This document shows positions 25,181 to 36,827 of a DNA stretch of 64,000 nt, piece by piece (the stretch's first letter is position 1; every line of letters begins with the position of its first letter). Made by a program: the position numbers and the translations under genes. Source of the DNA: Brachypterus glaber (lineage: Eukaryota; Arthropoda; Insecta; Coleoptera; Kateretidae); contig OY294048.1 of assembly GCA_958510825.1 (NCBI GenBank), forward strand, positions 10,123,589-10,187,588. The letters are read 5' to 3'. The notes under the pieces are model-generated. The model worked only from the letters and a program-made list of their open reading frames with translations, did not search any database and had not been told where the DNA came from.

Positions 25181-25853
25181 TTTTAATCAATTTCACACAA
25201 GGTTTTTGCATAGAATCTCGAGTCAAACACCTGTTTACATAATAAACAAACAACTTTGAAGTATGGCTGTCATCAAAGTCAAAAGAGTGCTGCCGCCAGT
25301 GGCTCTTTTGCTAACTAATTTTTTTTTAAGGCATACAACAATGAACTCATTTTTTTACTGTAAAAAAATTGATCACTTCTAACTAGTGTGTTCAGTTATA
25401 AAATATGAATATTTTAGTACGCTTGAAGAAAAATAATATTTTATGAAGTAACGTTTCAATTATTTTTTTTACAATTTAGAATTGACATAAATAAACGTTC
25501 AAAAGTCTGTTTCTACTTATAAAGGAATAATAATTATAATTTTTGTGAATAACTATGAAATTAGCCTAATCTGAAGGCATAAATGCAATGTGTTTGATTT
25601 AGTAAGATAAAAATAGGTTTTAAGGTTACCTTACCACATCATTGGGACTAGCACCCAAAGAAAAAGGACCCAGAGCCTGGCAAGTTGCCAGTAGCATAAA
25701 TAGAAAATATTTTAAAACATATAAGTATAAAATTTAGCGGGGAAAAATTACCTAATGAAAATGGTCAATAGCTCTAGACTATAATAATATTGGTATTATA
25801 CTTTGACATTTGCTCAATAAATAATAAAGATAAATGGATATCTGAAATTATAC

Positions 25854-25974
25854 CTGATAAGTTCGAAAATCTCTGGTTTTTCTCTCTCACGCTGTTTCAT
25901 TCGATCCTTCATGGCTGTTATGATATTAATGGCTTTGTCGTCTGCTCCATGTTTTGAGCTTTTTTCTGCGGCTC
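25854..25974 (-). CDS. unc-13: unc-13 exon, linker between C1 and C2B
   Basis: A 121-bp exon with acceptor TTTTCAG and donor GTATAA. With the single base carried over from the C1 exon it encodes [18 protein letters not shown], then [19 protein letters not shown] and ELI, ending with two bases (AG) of the next codon. This charged, helical linker follows C1 directly in all Munc13 proteins and leads into C2B. The phase (1 in, 2 out) fits both neighbouring exons exactly. The in-frame ATG upstream of the acceptor is intronic. The donor is weaker than the GTAAGT donors of the three upstream exons. Confidence 0.95.
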
Positions 25975-26832
25975 CTGAAAACACAAAAGTACAAATTGAG
26001 ATAACTCGACACACGCATAGAAATAAATATAAAGTCCGCGCATTATCTATCTGAGTTGATTCTCATCTGTATTTTATTTTATTGTTGGTAGAATAAATTA
26101 AATCCCCTATGTAAGGTTGCTAACTTGTATATTAAATACTTTGACGTTTAGTCATTATTTTGACATTAAAATAAAAGACATATTAATTTTAAAAATTAAA
26201 AAGCAGAAATATAATGGTAAAAAGAACGAGAAAGGTCCTAAAAAAGAAAACTAAAAGATCAATTTAGAAATATTTTACTAAAATGAAGCAATATAATGCA
26301 GTGCTCAATAAAAGTTTCATAGTAAACGATGTAGCAGAGATTTTTTCGGTAAGTTCGTATAATATCTACTGATCTATAATTTTATTTAAAAAATATTATT
26401 TTAGGTATCACCAGCTCAGGTCTTTGGGATTATAAAACAAACAGATGGTGGTGGGGCAGATAATTTACTGCCGGTAACTTCAGAGTATCAAAAAGTTTTC
26501 TAAAACGTAACATTTTACGTTATTATAATATATTATACATAATTTGAATAAAATAACTTACTCGGACTATTATTTTAAACAAATTTTCAGTTTTTAGTAA
26601 AATTTAAAATTTGAAAGCTATCCCATTTTAAGTTTATAGATAGAACAGCTGGTTTGGATTTATATTATTATAGTTTTCTGCAGAAAATTCCTAAAATGTA
26701 TTTTTTTTAATAGCACATTATGAATAAAAAAAAACTTACTTTAATTCATGATCATCTTGCGTTTATTATAATTTTAAACAAACTTTCTCATTTTAAAGAC
26801 ATTTTCTCATCATAATTATTTATAAGACGTAA

Positions 26833-27095
26833 TTTGTTTGTTTGTTTGTTTTTAACCTCGTACTATTCTACTTAATTAAGCATCCCCTAAGTCCAGGACT
26901 TGTGTGGGCTAGTAGTAGAGGAAACCACCGGCTTTAATTGACTTTCGAACCAATATATCTAGGGAGTACGCCTTCGCCAAATTTCAATTATTAATTAACT
27001 GAAAAAGGCAATCGGCGCCAGTGAGGTTTGAACTCACGATCATTAGATCAGTGTCAGGCTATATCGATGCCATTGACCACTGAGCTAAATCTCCC
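26833..27095 (-). mobile_element. tRNA-derived SINE, full-length, head type B
   Basis: Reverse-strand copy with a (CAAA)n tail at the low-coordinate end. The head reads GGGAGATTTAGCTCAGTGG, an A box matching the tRNA consensus, with a B box GAGTTCAAACCTC. It is followed by the same CGGCGCC-to-GTACGAGGTTAA body as the other copies. The head differs clearly from type A while the body is nearly identical. Confidence 0.85.
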
Positions 27096-27849
27096 ATAAA
27101 ATACGACAGTTAATTTAATCTAAATGTCAAAAATAGTAAAAAGCACAATAGACAATAAAAATATCACTAACAGTCATTTTTAAACCACTAATCATAGCTG
27201 CCTTGATCCAATTTGTTACTCAGATAGATAACGCGCCGAGTTTATATTATTCAATTCGGAAATTCATCCATGGTTCTAAGAGTCTAAACTTATTTTAGGG
27301 AAGCAGTTTAATAGATTCAAAAGGTCTTGTGTTCGTGCAAACATTTTCAATTTTATTTTTGCGAATTTTTAGGTTTTATGACGTTTTATGTCGATATAAA
27401 TCAATTTCCAGGAAAAAAAATTGTCAGTCGATCGGTCAATCGGTCTGTCCGGGAAATATTGTGTGCACGATAACTTAAGAACGCTTTAAGCTAGAGACTT
27501 GAAATTTGGCATACAGAATGTTACTAAAAGTTCTCGCTTGGGATTGTTTTTGGTGAACATTGGGGTGCAGCAAAGGGAAAAAGAATTTTTTTTTAGAAAA
27601 ATTTGAAAATTGCTATATAGAGCTTTTTGAGGTTGGTGAAATTGAATCTGATAATAATTTTTCTCTAATTAACTCCTGAGGGGTGGGGGGTAGTTCTTGT
27701 AAAAATTGGTATATTGGGGTTTTTAAGGTTGCTAAAAGAGAATCATAATAAAAAAAAATCTAACTCCACCCCCAAGGTGTGAGGGGGTAAATATTATTAA
27801 ATATTTTTAATATTTTCTTCAAAATCTTTTACTGGGCAGTGTATACTTT

Positions 27850-28671
27850 TTTTGTACGCAAGTTTGGTGCTATGCAATTTTGTTGCAAGAATGATTCAGT
27901 ATCTGCGCACTTGGTTTTGATTTAGAATAATACATTGAAAAACGGTTAGCCCTCTACTAGGAACGCGCAGCGCGGTGCAGGTAGCTATAACTAGACAAGC
28001 GCTTAATTGCAGCTCTCCGAGCCGGAATTTATTTTGGTTTTTTGTTGTTTGGTGTTTTTTTTTAATGAGGGGGCCTTGATTTACGTTATCGTTGGTTTGG
28101 CGTCTGTTTGGTGTTTTTTTTTCGTAAAAAAAATTGTTTTATTTAAAATAATATATTAAAAAACGGTCAGCGCATGCGCAGTTCATCCAAATGCGGCATA
28201 AAGAGCTGCACATAAGCGCTCCTATAATTATAACTCCTCGATTATCAAGCAAGATTCGTAGTTATTTTCGTGGTACCAACCTGGAAATAAGTTACCAAAT
28301 CGATTTCATTTTACTAATATAGTAGCAACTGCACATGTTAATAATAATTATTATTAATAATAAATAGGCCGGTCTGTCTTTGTATGGTATTTTACTTAAA
28401 TGTGTAATATTTAGTTATTATAATTTTTTAATTTATTTTTGAAAAATAAATTATTCTAATTATTTTTTAAAAAGGCAAATGCTAGGTTATGTTTGCGTCG
28501 AAAACCGCAGAGACACGTCAAAATTGTCTGGTTGACAGCACAGTTTAACCTGCAATATATAGCGTTAAACTTGCGTACAACTTGCCCCTTGAAAAGGCAA
28601 ATGAATGTGTAACTGTCCTCATGCTATATCTGGCAGCAAACTGGCATAGCACCAAACTAGCGTACAAATTG
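27850..28671. mobile_element. inverted-repeat element, about 820 bp
   Basis: TTTGTACGCAAGTTTGGTGC TATGC and its inverse (GCATAGCACCAAACTAGCGTACAAA region) mark the ends. A further inner copy GCGTACAACTTGCCC lies near 28572. The block AAAAAACGGT occurs twice directly. Confidence 0.55.
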
Positions 28672-29840
28672 CTCCGTGAAAAGCCGCCTTAATGCATTCA
28701 AGTAATGCATTCTTTTGGTGGAATGGTATTTTAAAATTCAACAGAAAATTTGTATAAGTATAAAATTTATTTAATACATAAGCATATTTATGTGCCGGAT
28801 TATTGCTCTTTATTCGGTATCTGTGCTTTTTGTTCTGTATACTTGCTTTGGATTTGAAAAGCTCTTGCGGCTTAAAAGCTTAACCATAAACTTAATTAAA
28901 CCACTTTTTTTAAATATTTAAATTATTTATAGTTTTCTCAACAAAAGAATTATTTAAATTAAGAAACTCTTTATCCTTATTGCAGTTGATTTAAAGGAGG
29001 AGATAAAATCTTTTAATTTGGTTTATTATTATAAATATTTAAAAGTTTTAAAATAATACTTTTTGAGTTTGTTATTTTTAGGGTTCCGTACCTCAAAAAC
29101 AAGAACAAAACCCTTATGACGACTCGGTAGTCCGTCTGTCCGTTCGTTTATCATAGCCACTTTTAACTTAGGCATATTTCATACAATTTAAACAAAGATC
29201 ACTAAAACTTCCATTATTTTTTAAGTTAATATTTTTTATTACAAAAGGGACGTAGTGTTTTACTTATTTTGGTTTCGCAGTTTAAAATTGGCATATAGGT
29301 AGGTGTTTTTGAGGTCGCTGAAACAGCCTAATAATGTAAAAAGTTCATATAAACTTATATCCAAAAATGGAGCTACGGTCCTTCAGTTACAGGCCCGAAA
29401 ATTAGATTTTCGTTTAATATCTCAGGAACCCTTTGAGGTACAGAAATGAGTTTATACGTGTTTTTATATCAAGAAGGCCTATTAATATATACTATTTTCA
29501 TGTGATAATTTTAGCCAGAGTTGGGCCAAACGGGAAGGCCCAAGCACTTTTTGCCCAATTCGGCCCTATCGCCGAAGGGCCGTAGCTCCCTTACAAAGCA
29601 TTTTTGGATATAACTTTATATGAACTTTTTTATATCTTTTGATATGAATTCCTCTCCCAAAGTTATGAAACGCCAACTTGAAAAATGGGTCTTGTATATT
29701 AGCGTGAGCTGGAAACTTTAAATTAAAAAAACAGCTTAAATGACATAAAGTATCGAAACCCCTTGGGGACTCTTGCCTAAAAGATTAACCTCCATTTTGT
29801 CGCACAGTGTTAATAATATGTACAAATATTGTTGTGTTTA

Positions 29841-30068
<228 letters not shown>

Positions 30069-30366
30069 CTAAAAACAACATTTTTTGAGTACTTTTTTTT
30101 AACAATCAAAAAAAAGAAGAATCTTCGTACTAAATAGATAAAAATCACAAAATCATACAATAAGTCATGTAAAATTTCACAGAACTTATTGCTAGATATT
30201 TAAAATTCACATAATACACTCCCGGACATTAAATTCCGGAGAGCTAAAAATTTGCCATTTTTTATCAAATATTTCGAAAACTAATTAATGAATTTAACTG
30301 ATTCTTTTTTTGTTTTAAAGCTTAAACATTCTCTACTTGCCATTTTTTAAATTTAAATATTTTTAT

Positions 30367-30645
30367 GGGAGGCATAGCGTAGTGGCTAGCGCGTATGTAT
30401 AGCAAGTCTACTATCGTGAGTTCGATTCTCACTGGCGCCGATTTGCCTTTTTCAGTTAATTAATAATTGAAATTTGGCGAAGGCGATAAGTGAAACGGAC
30501 AATCCCTAGAAACTGGTTCGAAAGTCAGTATAAGCCGGTGGTTCCCTCTACTACTAGCCCACACAAGTCCTGGACTTAGGGGATGCTTCATTAAGTAGAA
30601 TAGTACGAGGTTAAACAAATAAACAAACAAAACAAACAAACAAAC
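30367..30645 (+). mobile_element. tRNA-derived SINE, full-length, head type A
   Basis: Forward copy: head GGGAGGCATAGCGTAGTGGC (A box TAGCGTAGTGG fits TRGYNNARNNG), B box GAGTTCGATTCTC, body ending AGTAGAATAGTACGAGGTTA, then an (AAAC)n tail. Transcription would depend on RNA polymerase III and mobilisation on a LINE. It is inserted in the left arm of the fold-back element 30215-31598, between two copies of an approximately 60-bp arm segment. Confidence 0.88.
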
Positions 30646-30983
30646 TAATTAATGGATATGACTGATTCTTTTTTTGTTTTAAAGCTTAAACATTCTCTAC
30701 TTTTGTTTTTATTAAGAATGATTTAAAAAAATATTTTTGTATTAACAGCAACAATAAATGTACAACTATGTTTTTTGTCCCATCTTCTAGGACTTGCATG
30801 GTACGTAACTGCAACTGTTTATCAAATTGTTAAGGTCTCTCCTATTGACGCAGTTTTAATGAATATTTTCTTTTTTAGTTTTTTATATTTCTACTTCTGG
30901 TTTAGGAGATATACGGATTTTTCTGAAAGTTGTCATTTTTTCAGTTAACTCAAAAAGTACTAAACCAGCAGAATTGTTGTTTT

Positions 30984-31196
30984 TTATTTGAAGCTCGTGT
31001 CTTTTACTTCTTCTTCTACAGTTTCTTCATCCCAGGGCAACTTTCTATTGCCGTCTGAGGGAGGCTTAACGGTGATTTCGCAGAACTGCCGGAAGGATGG
31101 AGTGACCCTATTTTTTCTTCTACTCAAGTTTATCAAACCTAATTTATATTTCTGATACACTTGATTAGAAGAAAAACGTAACTCCGTTAAGTTCAA
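30984..31196 (-). other. gene-like open frame inside fold-back element (passenger, unknown)
   Basis: A 70-codon minus-strand frame without an ATG, ending in TAA followed by AAAAAAC. It looks more protein-like than the surrounding DNA: charged, mixed composition with KKxx-type basic and EE-rich acidic stretches (NRVTPSFRQFCEITVKPPSD, then KLPWDEETVEEEVKDTSF). I do not recognise the family, and it does not match unc-13. It lies in the loop between the two inverted arms, so it may be a captured host-gene fragment. It could also be a chance open frame. Confidence 0.35.
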
Positions 31197-31603
31197 ATTT
31201 AAAGCACAGCATCATTTAAATTCATGTAGTACTTTTTAAATTAACTGAAAAAATGACAACTTTCAGGAAAATCCTGATATCTCCTAAACCAGAAGTAAAA
31301 ATATAAAAAACTAAAGAAGAAAATATTCATTAAAACTGCGGCAATAAGAGAGACCTTAAAAATTGATAAACAGTTGCAGTGGCGTACCATGCAAGTCCTA
31401 GAAGATGGGGCAAAAAACATAGTTGTACATTATTTGTTGCTGTTAAGACAAAAGTACTTTTTTTAATCATCCTAAATAAAAACAAAAGTAAAGAATGTTT
31501 AAGCTTTAAAACAAAAAAAGAATCAGTCAAATCCATCAATTAGTGTTCAAAATATTTGAATTTAAAAAATGGCAATTTTTTAGGTGTCCGGGAGTGTATA
31601 TTA

Positions 31604-31882
31604 TGTATTTTCACATAACTTATTATGTAATTTTTAAGTTTCACATAATATATTATGTACTTTCACATAATATATTATGTAATTTTTGGCGCGCTTTATT
31701 CACAGAACATAACGTAGGTAAGAATATTGCCAGGTTATGTGATTTTTACAGAATATGTTCTGTAAAATTTTATTTTACACAAATTTTTACAGAATATGTT
31801 CCGTAAAATTTTATTTCACATAAAGTTTTACAGAATATGCTCTGTAAAATTTTATTTCACATAATTTTTTACAGAATATGTT
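31604..31882. repeat. two short tandem arrays
   Basis: 31604-31685: about 28-bp units around CACATAATATATTATGTA. 31742-31882: about four units of roughly 45 bp around TTTTTACAGAATATGTTCTG TAAAATTTTATTTCACATAA. The fold-back element 30215-31598 seems to have inserted into related sequence, since similar units precede it. Confidence 0.7.
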
Positions 31883-32213
31883 TTCTAGATGCGCTGGTAA
31901 GGTATTGCGTTTATTTCTAATACTTATATTTTGATTGATAAAGCCAAATATTGCACAAATTCTTTCAAAAACTAATAATTCTTTGAAAACGGGATCAGAT
32001 TAGATCCCGAAACGTTAGAAGTTAACTTTTATTCAGTTTTTCGTTTCTTTTTTAATTGTTTTAACCATTTATCAAGAATTTTATTAAAAATTCTTTAATT
32101 AGGCAAAAATTTTAAACTTTGGTAAGGTATTGACTAATAATATTTTTTAGGTAAAGAAGATATAGCAGATAAGTATTATTTTAAACGCAATACCTTACCA
32201 GCGCATCTAGAAA
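31882..32213. mobile_element. 332-bp inverted-repeat element with a hammerhead-like stem
   Basis: TTTCTAGATGCGCTGGTAAG GTATTGCGTTTA is inverted at the right end (GCATCTAGAAA). Inside, CTTTGAAAAC-GGGATC-AGATTA-GATCCC-GAAAC (31981-32013) forms a stem followed by GAAAC. It lies 150 bp from the 75-bp unc-13 exon. Confidence 0.6.
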
Positions 32214-32361
32214 TAGGTGCGCCTGATAAGAACATTTTAATTTTATTTTCTGTTTTAGATTTTTTATCGATATAAATAATCATTGAGGCGAAATGGCTCA
32301 AATTAACAATACTGTAAATTTGTAGCCTTTGTTGTAATAGGGTCTAATTGACTGTACTTAC

Positions 32362-32436
32362 CAGTTCTTCGTCGTTTAATGTTGCTCTTGGTACTGCCGA
32401 TGTTAGCCCAGCATTTCTTTTGGTAGCAGCCATGGT
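32362..32436 (-). CDS. unc-13: unc-13 exon, 75 bp
   Basis: A 25-codon exon, phase 0 at both ends. Acceptor CTTTAG and donor GTAAGT are both canonical. It encodes TMAATKRNAGLTSAVPRATL followed by NDEEL, the conserved stretch just before the C1 domain; the residues after the next junction ([10 protein letters not shown]) continue it without a break. The internal ATG is not a credible start, because the reading frame runs in from the exon above and the family is conserved through it. At 75 bp and in phase it could be skipped without a frameshift, but nothing in the sequence shows that it is. It sits about 150 bp from an inverted-repeat element (31882-32213) on one side. Confidence 0.93.
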
Positions 32437-33014
32437 CTAAAGAAAAGATTTGTTAGAAAAAAATTACTTGCCTTAATTGATTAAAAAATAATTTGAGTCT
32501 ATATACAATATATAAAAACAGAAAAAATGTTTCATTCTTTACAGATATTAAATTGTGTTGTAAACTAGTCAAAATTTAAATGGCTCACCCTAAAAATATG
32601 TGAAAAAGGAAGTATTGTATTTCAATTTTGCTGTAATCTAACAAAATATTGTTAGTTTGTCACTTTAATTTTAACTAGTCTTATGATTACTAGAATTTTT
32701 AAAAATACTACTAAGAATAATTTCTAGGTTATATAGTTGTGGTTTTATCAAATGATTGTTAGTAATCCCAAAGTTTTTAGTGTCCCGTGGCATAATATAT
32801 AATAAATATTATATATCATATTATATTAATTTATACAATTATTTATAAATAAATGTAATCCTTAATAGGGCAAGCTATCTTTATATAATTTTGGAAGGTT
32901 TTATTCGAAAATCTATCGTGGTTTCATAATAAACCGCAAAACACTGAATAATAATTACATAATGCCTAATTTTATTTAAAATCCTGTACGTAAAGCTCTT
33001 AATTGTGATGAGTA

Positions 33015-33944
33015 TACAGGGTCATTCAGAAATAAGTTCGAGAAATTTAAGAGGTGATTCTACTTTTAAAAATATGAAAAAGTTCCTATTAAGGTTGGTC
33101 CGGAAATGAGCTACGACCATCCTAAGGGTAAATCTAATATTATTTCTGGAACCCTATAAACCACAGTAACAGTCAATTTTGACATGCCTTAGCATCAGTA
33201 AAGGCTTATCTTTCCATGTAATTTTTATTTGGTATTTTTAAACAGGGACGTACAAAATGGGGGGGTAATTTTACTTTTTTGCCCCAAACTTTTTTATCCG
33301 TAGCTTTTTTGACATTTTCTTAACGAAATAAGATTCTTTACTTAAAAATACATAAAAAAGGTACTGTACTGTATGTAACACCGTAGGGCTAACCGTTTTC
33401 GAGAACTTTGCAATTAAAGAGGCAATTTCACTGTGGGAAGTTTTTTCGTAGTTTTTAACGTCGAATCTCTCTGCAGTATTGAAATTTGTTATTTATGCAT
33501 TTTTTAGTTCCTGTTTTTGATGCTCAGAACGTGAAATTGCCTCTTTAATTGCAATTTTCTCGAAAACGGTTAGCCCCACGGTGTTACATAAAGAGTACCT
33601 TTTTATGTATTTTTAATTTTATTGAGAAAATATCAAAAATATTGCGGATAAAAAAGTTTGGGGCAAAAAAGTGACATCACAACCCCATTTCGCACGTCTC
33701 TGGTTAAAATTACAAAACAAAAATTACATAAAATGATAGCCTTTATCAATGTTAAGGCATGTGCAACAACTCGTTACTATGGTTTATAATGTTAAATAAA
33801 TATTAAATAAAAACTACTTTTTAGATGTACCCTTAGGGGGGTCATAACTCTGTTAGGGCTGATTTTCGGACAAACCGTTGTAGGAACTTTTTTTCATAGA
33901 ATTACCTCTTAAATTTCTCGAACCTATTTCTGAATAAGCCTTTA
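33015..33944. mobile_element. inverted-repeat element, ACAGGGTGATCC family, 930 bp
   Basis: Left end TACAGGGTCATTCAGAAATA, right end inverted (AAATAGGTTCGAGAAATTTA read on the minus strand). The middle (about 33290-33680) is itself a long palindrome (GCCCCAAACTTTTTTATCCG and its inverse; AAACGGTTAGCCC). Confidence 0.68.
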
Positions 33945-34537
33945 TAATTGTGCCCTACAAAGGGTGTATTGATTGCTATAAGTCAACTAACAATGTAATT
34001 TAAAATTAACGGTGCAAATAGCAACATGTTGGTTAACATGTTGCTGCAGCTTAAGCAATATAAAAAGTTAGCCATATATGTATGTTAGTTAAAACTTTGG
34101 GATTTCTTACGACTAACCTACCTTACAGTGGCGACTTCGCCAAAATTGCAAATAATAATATAGTACATAATTCTCTACTTAGACAAAATTATATTAATCT
34201 CTTTAAAATGATATATCACATGGGCATGACCATTTAAAAAAAAATCCAACTGCCCTCCTTGTGCCGCCTTACCCGAATAAAAAATTGAAAAATATTGAAT
34301 AACCAAAGAAGTTTATATCTAATCTCTTTTAAATGTTACGGGGGGTGTACCATTTAAAAGAATAACCCTGTAGTGTGAGTGATTCGTGATAAATATCTGC
34401 CCAAGTGGTTCTAAAATGTAACTTTACGATATATGGTGATAAAAAAATTTTACAGTGATACTTTGCATCTGCAAACAAACATATTACATAACTACAAACA
34501 CAACAAAATTAGATCTTTATATAACTGCGAATGGAGT

Positions 34538-34553
34538 AGTAGTAGTAGTAAAT
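34538..34553. repeat. (AGT)n microsatellite
   Basis: Five AGT units in AT-rich intron. Confidence 0.7.
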
Positions 34554-35895
34554 ATTTACTCCAGTTTCTAAATAAAGCAATATTTTTGTGTGGGTAAATT
34601 TAACAAAAGTATTCATGCAGTTCAGAGTGCTTTTTAAACTAGTGTTATCAAAAGGATTTATAAAATATAAAATTTAAAATCGTATACATAATTCAACGCA
34701 TTAGTATTAAAACTAGTAAATACAAAAATAAATATATTTTATGTTTACAGGTTAAATATAAAAGCACTGAATTATAAAACAATAAAGGGCCATTAAAAAA
34801 TAAAAATTCTTGCCTTTAAAAATAATTATAACTTTTAGTTTTTTTTTTATATTAAAATATAAAGAAATTATTCGTAAATGCAAGAAATTAATATTTAAAC
34901 AAAAATAAAAAGCAAAAAATTGAGTGCTTTTATAAAGTTTTGTATGATGTGATGTAGAGTACCCTCTCAATCCCCCCATGCTACGGCTATGCATGTGTAA
35001 AAATAATTTTCTCTCCTAATGATGACAATAGGTATTAAATTAGACTAGTTTGCAGTAGTTTTCTGCACCATTTGTTTTCGACGTTTTCTTGCGTATTTTT
35101 AAACGAAATTCTAAATTAAGAAAAAAAAATTGTTTTTTTGTATCCTAGGGCCCTGTTTTTCAGAAGAATCGTTTCCAGTTTCACAGTTTTTAGTGATATT
35201 TTCTTAAAAATTGGTATCTAGGGGGTTTTGAGGTCGCTTAAATCGATTTTACTGGTTAAAAGCAAAAATAAAATATAGCGCTTCAAAAATTAAAAAAAAA
35301 ATTGTATACTTTAATGAAAATCGGAGGATTTTAAAGGTCAGCAAAACAGAGTCTAGTTGTAAAATTTAAAAATTCAATTTGGCGAATTTAGTGGTGTCAA
35401 AAAGTTTTAAACAACTAGTGCTGAAAGTAAGAAAAATTATTAATTTTTACTCCCATTACTTGGGCAACTTTTTAGCTATACTACCTTTTTACTGAACTAA
35501 TCTTCTATAAAATAAATGCCAGTTCTAGAACATTTTGGATCCAACATAATAAATGTATAATTTTAACAACTTAATTCGTTATCAGAGACCTCGAAAATAC
35601 CGAATACTGATTTTCAGAGAAAAAAAAATAAAATTTTCAAAATTTTGACACCATTTTGGATCCGCTTTATTTTTTTTTTTTTATTTTTTACTTTAATCTC
35701 AGTGACCTAGAAAACTACCGAATAACATTTTTAACAAAATACATTAAAATATTTAAAAATAATTCCAATTATTTTTTTTTACGAATTGAAATCCATATTA
35801 TGGATTCAGGGTAAAAAATTAGGTAAAATAATTTTAAAACCAGCTGGTGCGCAAAAAAAAATTGATTTTTGTGTTATTATTAGGTAATAGGTGTT

Positions 35896-36132
35896 TTAGA
35901 TTTTAAGCTTTCACGGCCATTAAGATATAAAGAACTTTCACTTTCGGGTTTAGACCGTGTTAATGGATTTTCACTTTCCGACGTTTCGTCTCTTACTACT
36001 AGAGACATCTTCAGGAATTAATCTGAAACTGATTCAGATTAATCCCTGAAGATGTCTCTAGTAGTAAGAGATGAAACGTCGGAAAGTAAAAATCCATTAA
36101 CACGGTCTAAACCCGAAAGTGAAAGTTCTTTA
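35896..36132. mobile_element. hairpin insertion with hammerhead-like cores and 15-bp target duplication
   Basis: Nearly perfect palindrome at 35926-36134 (arms about 97 bp) inserted between two copies of TAGGTAATAGGTGTT (35881-35895 and 36133-36147). Each arm carries CTGAAGA, a 6-bp stem GTCTCT/AGAGA(C/T) with loop AGTAGTA, then GAAAC: plus strand 36046-36077 and minus strand 36014-35983. CTGAAGA fits the hammerhead CUGANGA box. The layout of inverted units plus target duplication recalls Penelope-like-element pseudo-LTRs. Confidence 0.6.
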
Positions 36133-36159
36133 TAGGTAATAGGTGTTGTTAGGTGTTAG

Positions 36160-36827
36160 GTGCCGTCCTAAGGCTCGCACAACCATAAACATAACGTTAC
36201 AAGCCTGAGCACAAAAACATGACGTCACATCAAGCTAATCACGGGACACACTGGGAATTTACAAGGTTTTTTATTTCAAAATACCAGAAGATGGTCAATT
36301 TTGAATCGATCTTTCTAATTAAAAAAAAATTATTAATTAACAGTCATAACCTAATGCTACAAATTTGATTTGAGGCATAACAATTAAGTGCTGAGAGGGG
36401 AAGTTGCCAGATTTCAATTTTTTCATTTATTTCAGAGAAGAATATTTAAATATTTTGGGCGGAAGGGCTTTGAAAGCATTCTAATGAGGTTAAGAGTCTA
36501 CCTACCCAAAATGTGAAATGATTTTTTAAAATATATACCTTTCTAACCTAAAAATATATCGAGAAGTAGAGATTTTACCTGTAGTTTGCACTCAATTGTT
36601 ATGCTTCAAATAAAATTTGTAGCAGTAGGTTATGAAAGTAAAAGTCTTAACAAGTTCTTTTAAAAAAAAATAGGAAGATCGATTCAAAATTGACCATCTT
36701 CTGGTATTTTAAAATAAAAAACCTTGTAAATCTTCTGGAATTTTGAAATAGAAAACCTTGAAAATTCCTAGGGTGCGGCATCGCTATATGTTATGTATTA
36801 TGTTTATGTGAGCCTCTGGACGCCGCT
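36160..36827. mobile_element. inverted-repeat element, 668 bp
   Basis: Ends GTGCCGTCCTAAGGCTCGCA / GTGAGCCTCTGGACGCCGC. Long internal arms: AAATACCAGAAGATGGTCAA TTTTGAATCGATC is inverted at about 36673-36715. It lies immediately beside the hairpin insertion 35896-36132. Confidence 0.65.

Larger units (their letters stand above)
24611..25682. mobile_element. palindromic element (family of 3741-4188) split by a Crypton-like insertion
   Basis: Left arm (CTAGAAACTCCAAAAGCTGT ... TTATTACATTCAGATTA) and right arm (TAATCTGAAGGCATAAATGC ... AGCACCCAAAGAAAAAGGAC) match the halves of the 3741-4188 family. Between them lies the 24798-25443 remnant, which therefore inserted later. Confidence 0.5.
21455..25853 (-). 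other. unc-13: unc-13 intron, 4.4 kb
   Basis: Intron between the C1-C2B linker exon and the C2B exon (donor GTATAA, acceptor AATATTTAG). Most of it is mobile DNA: a 2.1-kb element at 21478-23568 containing a truncated MITE and a SINE, a palindromic element at about 24611-25682, and inside that a Crypton-like remnant. Confidence 0.85.
30215..31598. mobile_element. fold-back (long-TIR) element with TA ends, SINE insertion and passenger segment
   Basis: Terminal TACACTCCCGGACA is inverted at the right end (TGTCCGGGAGTGTA), with a TA at each end as in Tc1/mariner insertions. The arms are about 300 bp (about 30645-30962 and 31227-31560) and are inverted, sharing AAGCTTAAACATTCT and TAGGACTTGCATGGTA. 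The left arm is partly duplicated and holds the SINE 30367-30645. The central 264 bp (30963-31226) is unrelated to the arms and contains a gene-like open frame. No transposase is present. Confidence 0.75.
30069..32361 (-). other. unc-13: unc-13 intron, 2.3 kb
   Basis: Intron between the 75-bp exon and the C1 exon. Nearly all is mobile or repetitive DNA: a TA-flanked fold-back element (30215-31598) that took in a SINE, short tandem repeats (31604-31880), and an inverted-repeat element with a hammerhead-like motif (31882-32213). Confidence 0.85.

Noticed and set aside
26833..27095. tRNA gene suggested by good A and B boxes
   Set aside because: It is the head of a SINE: the body and (CAAA)n tail follow, and the acceptor and anticodon stems do not pair as in a functional tRNA.
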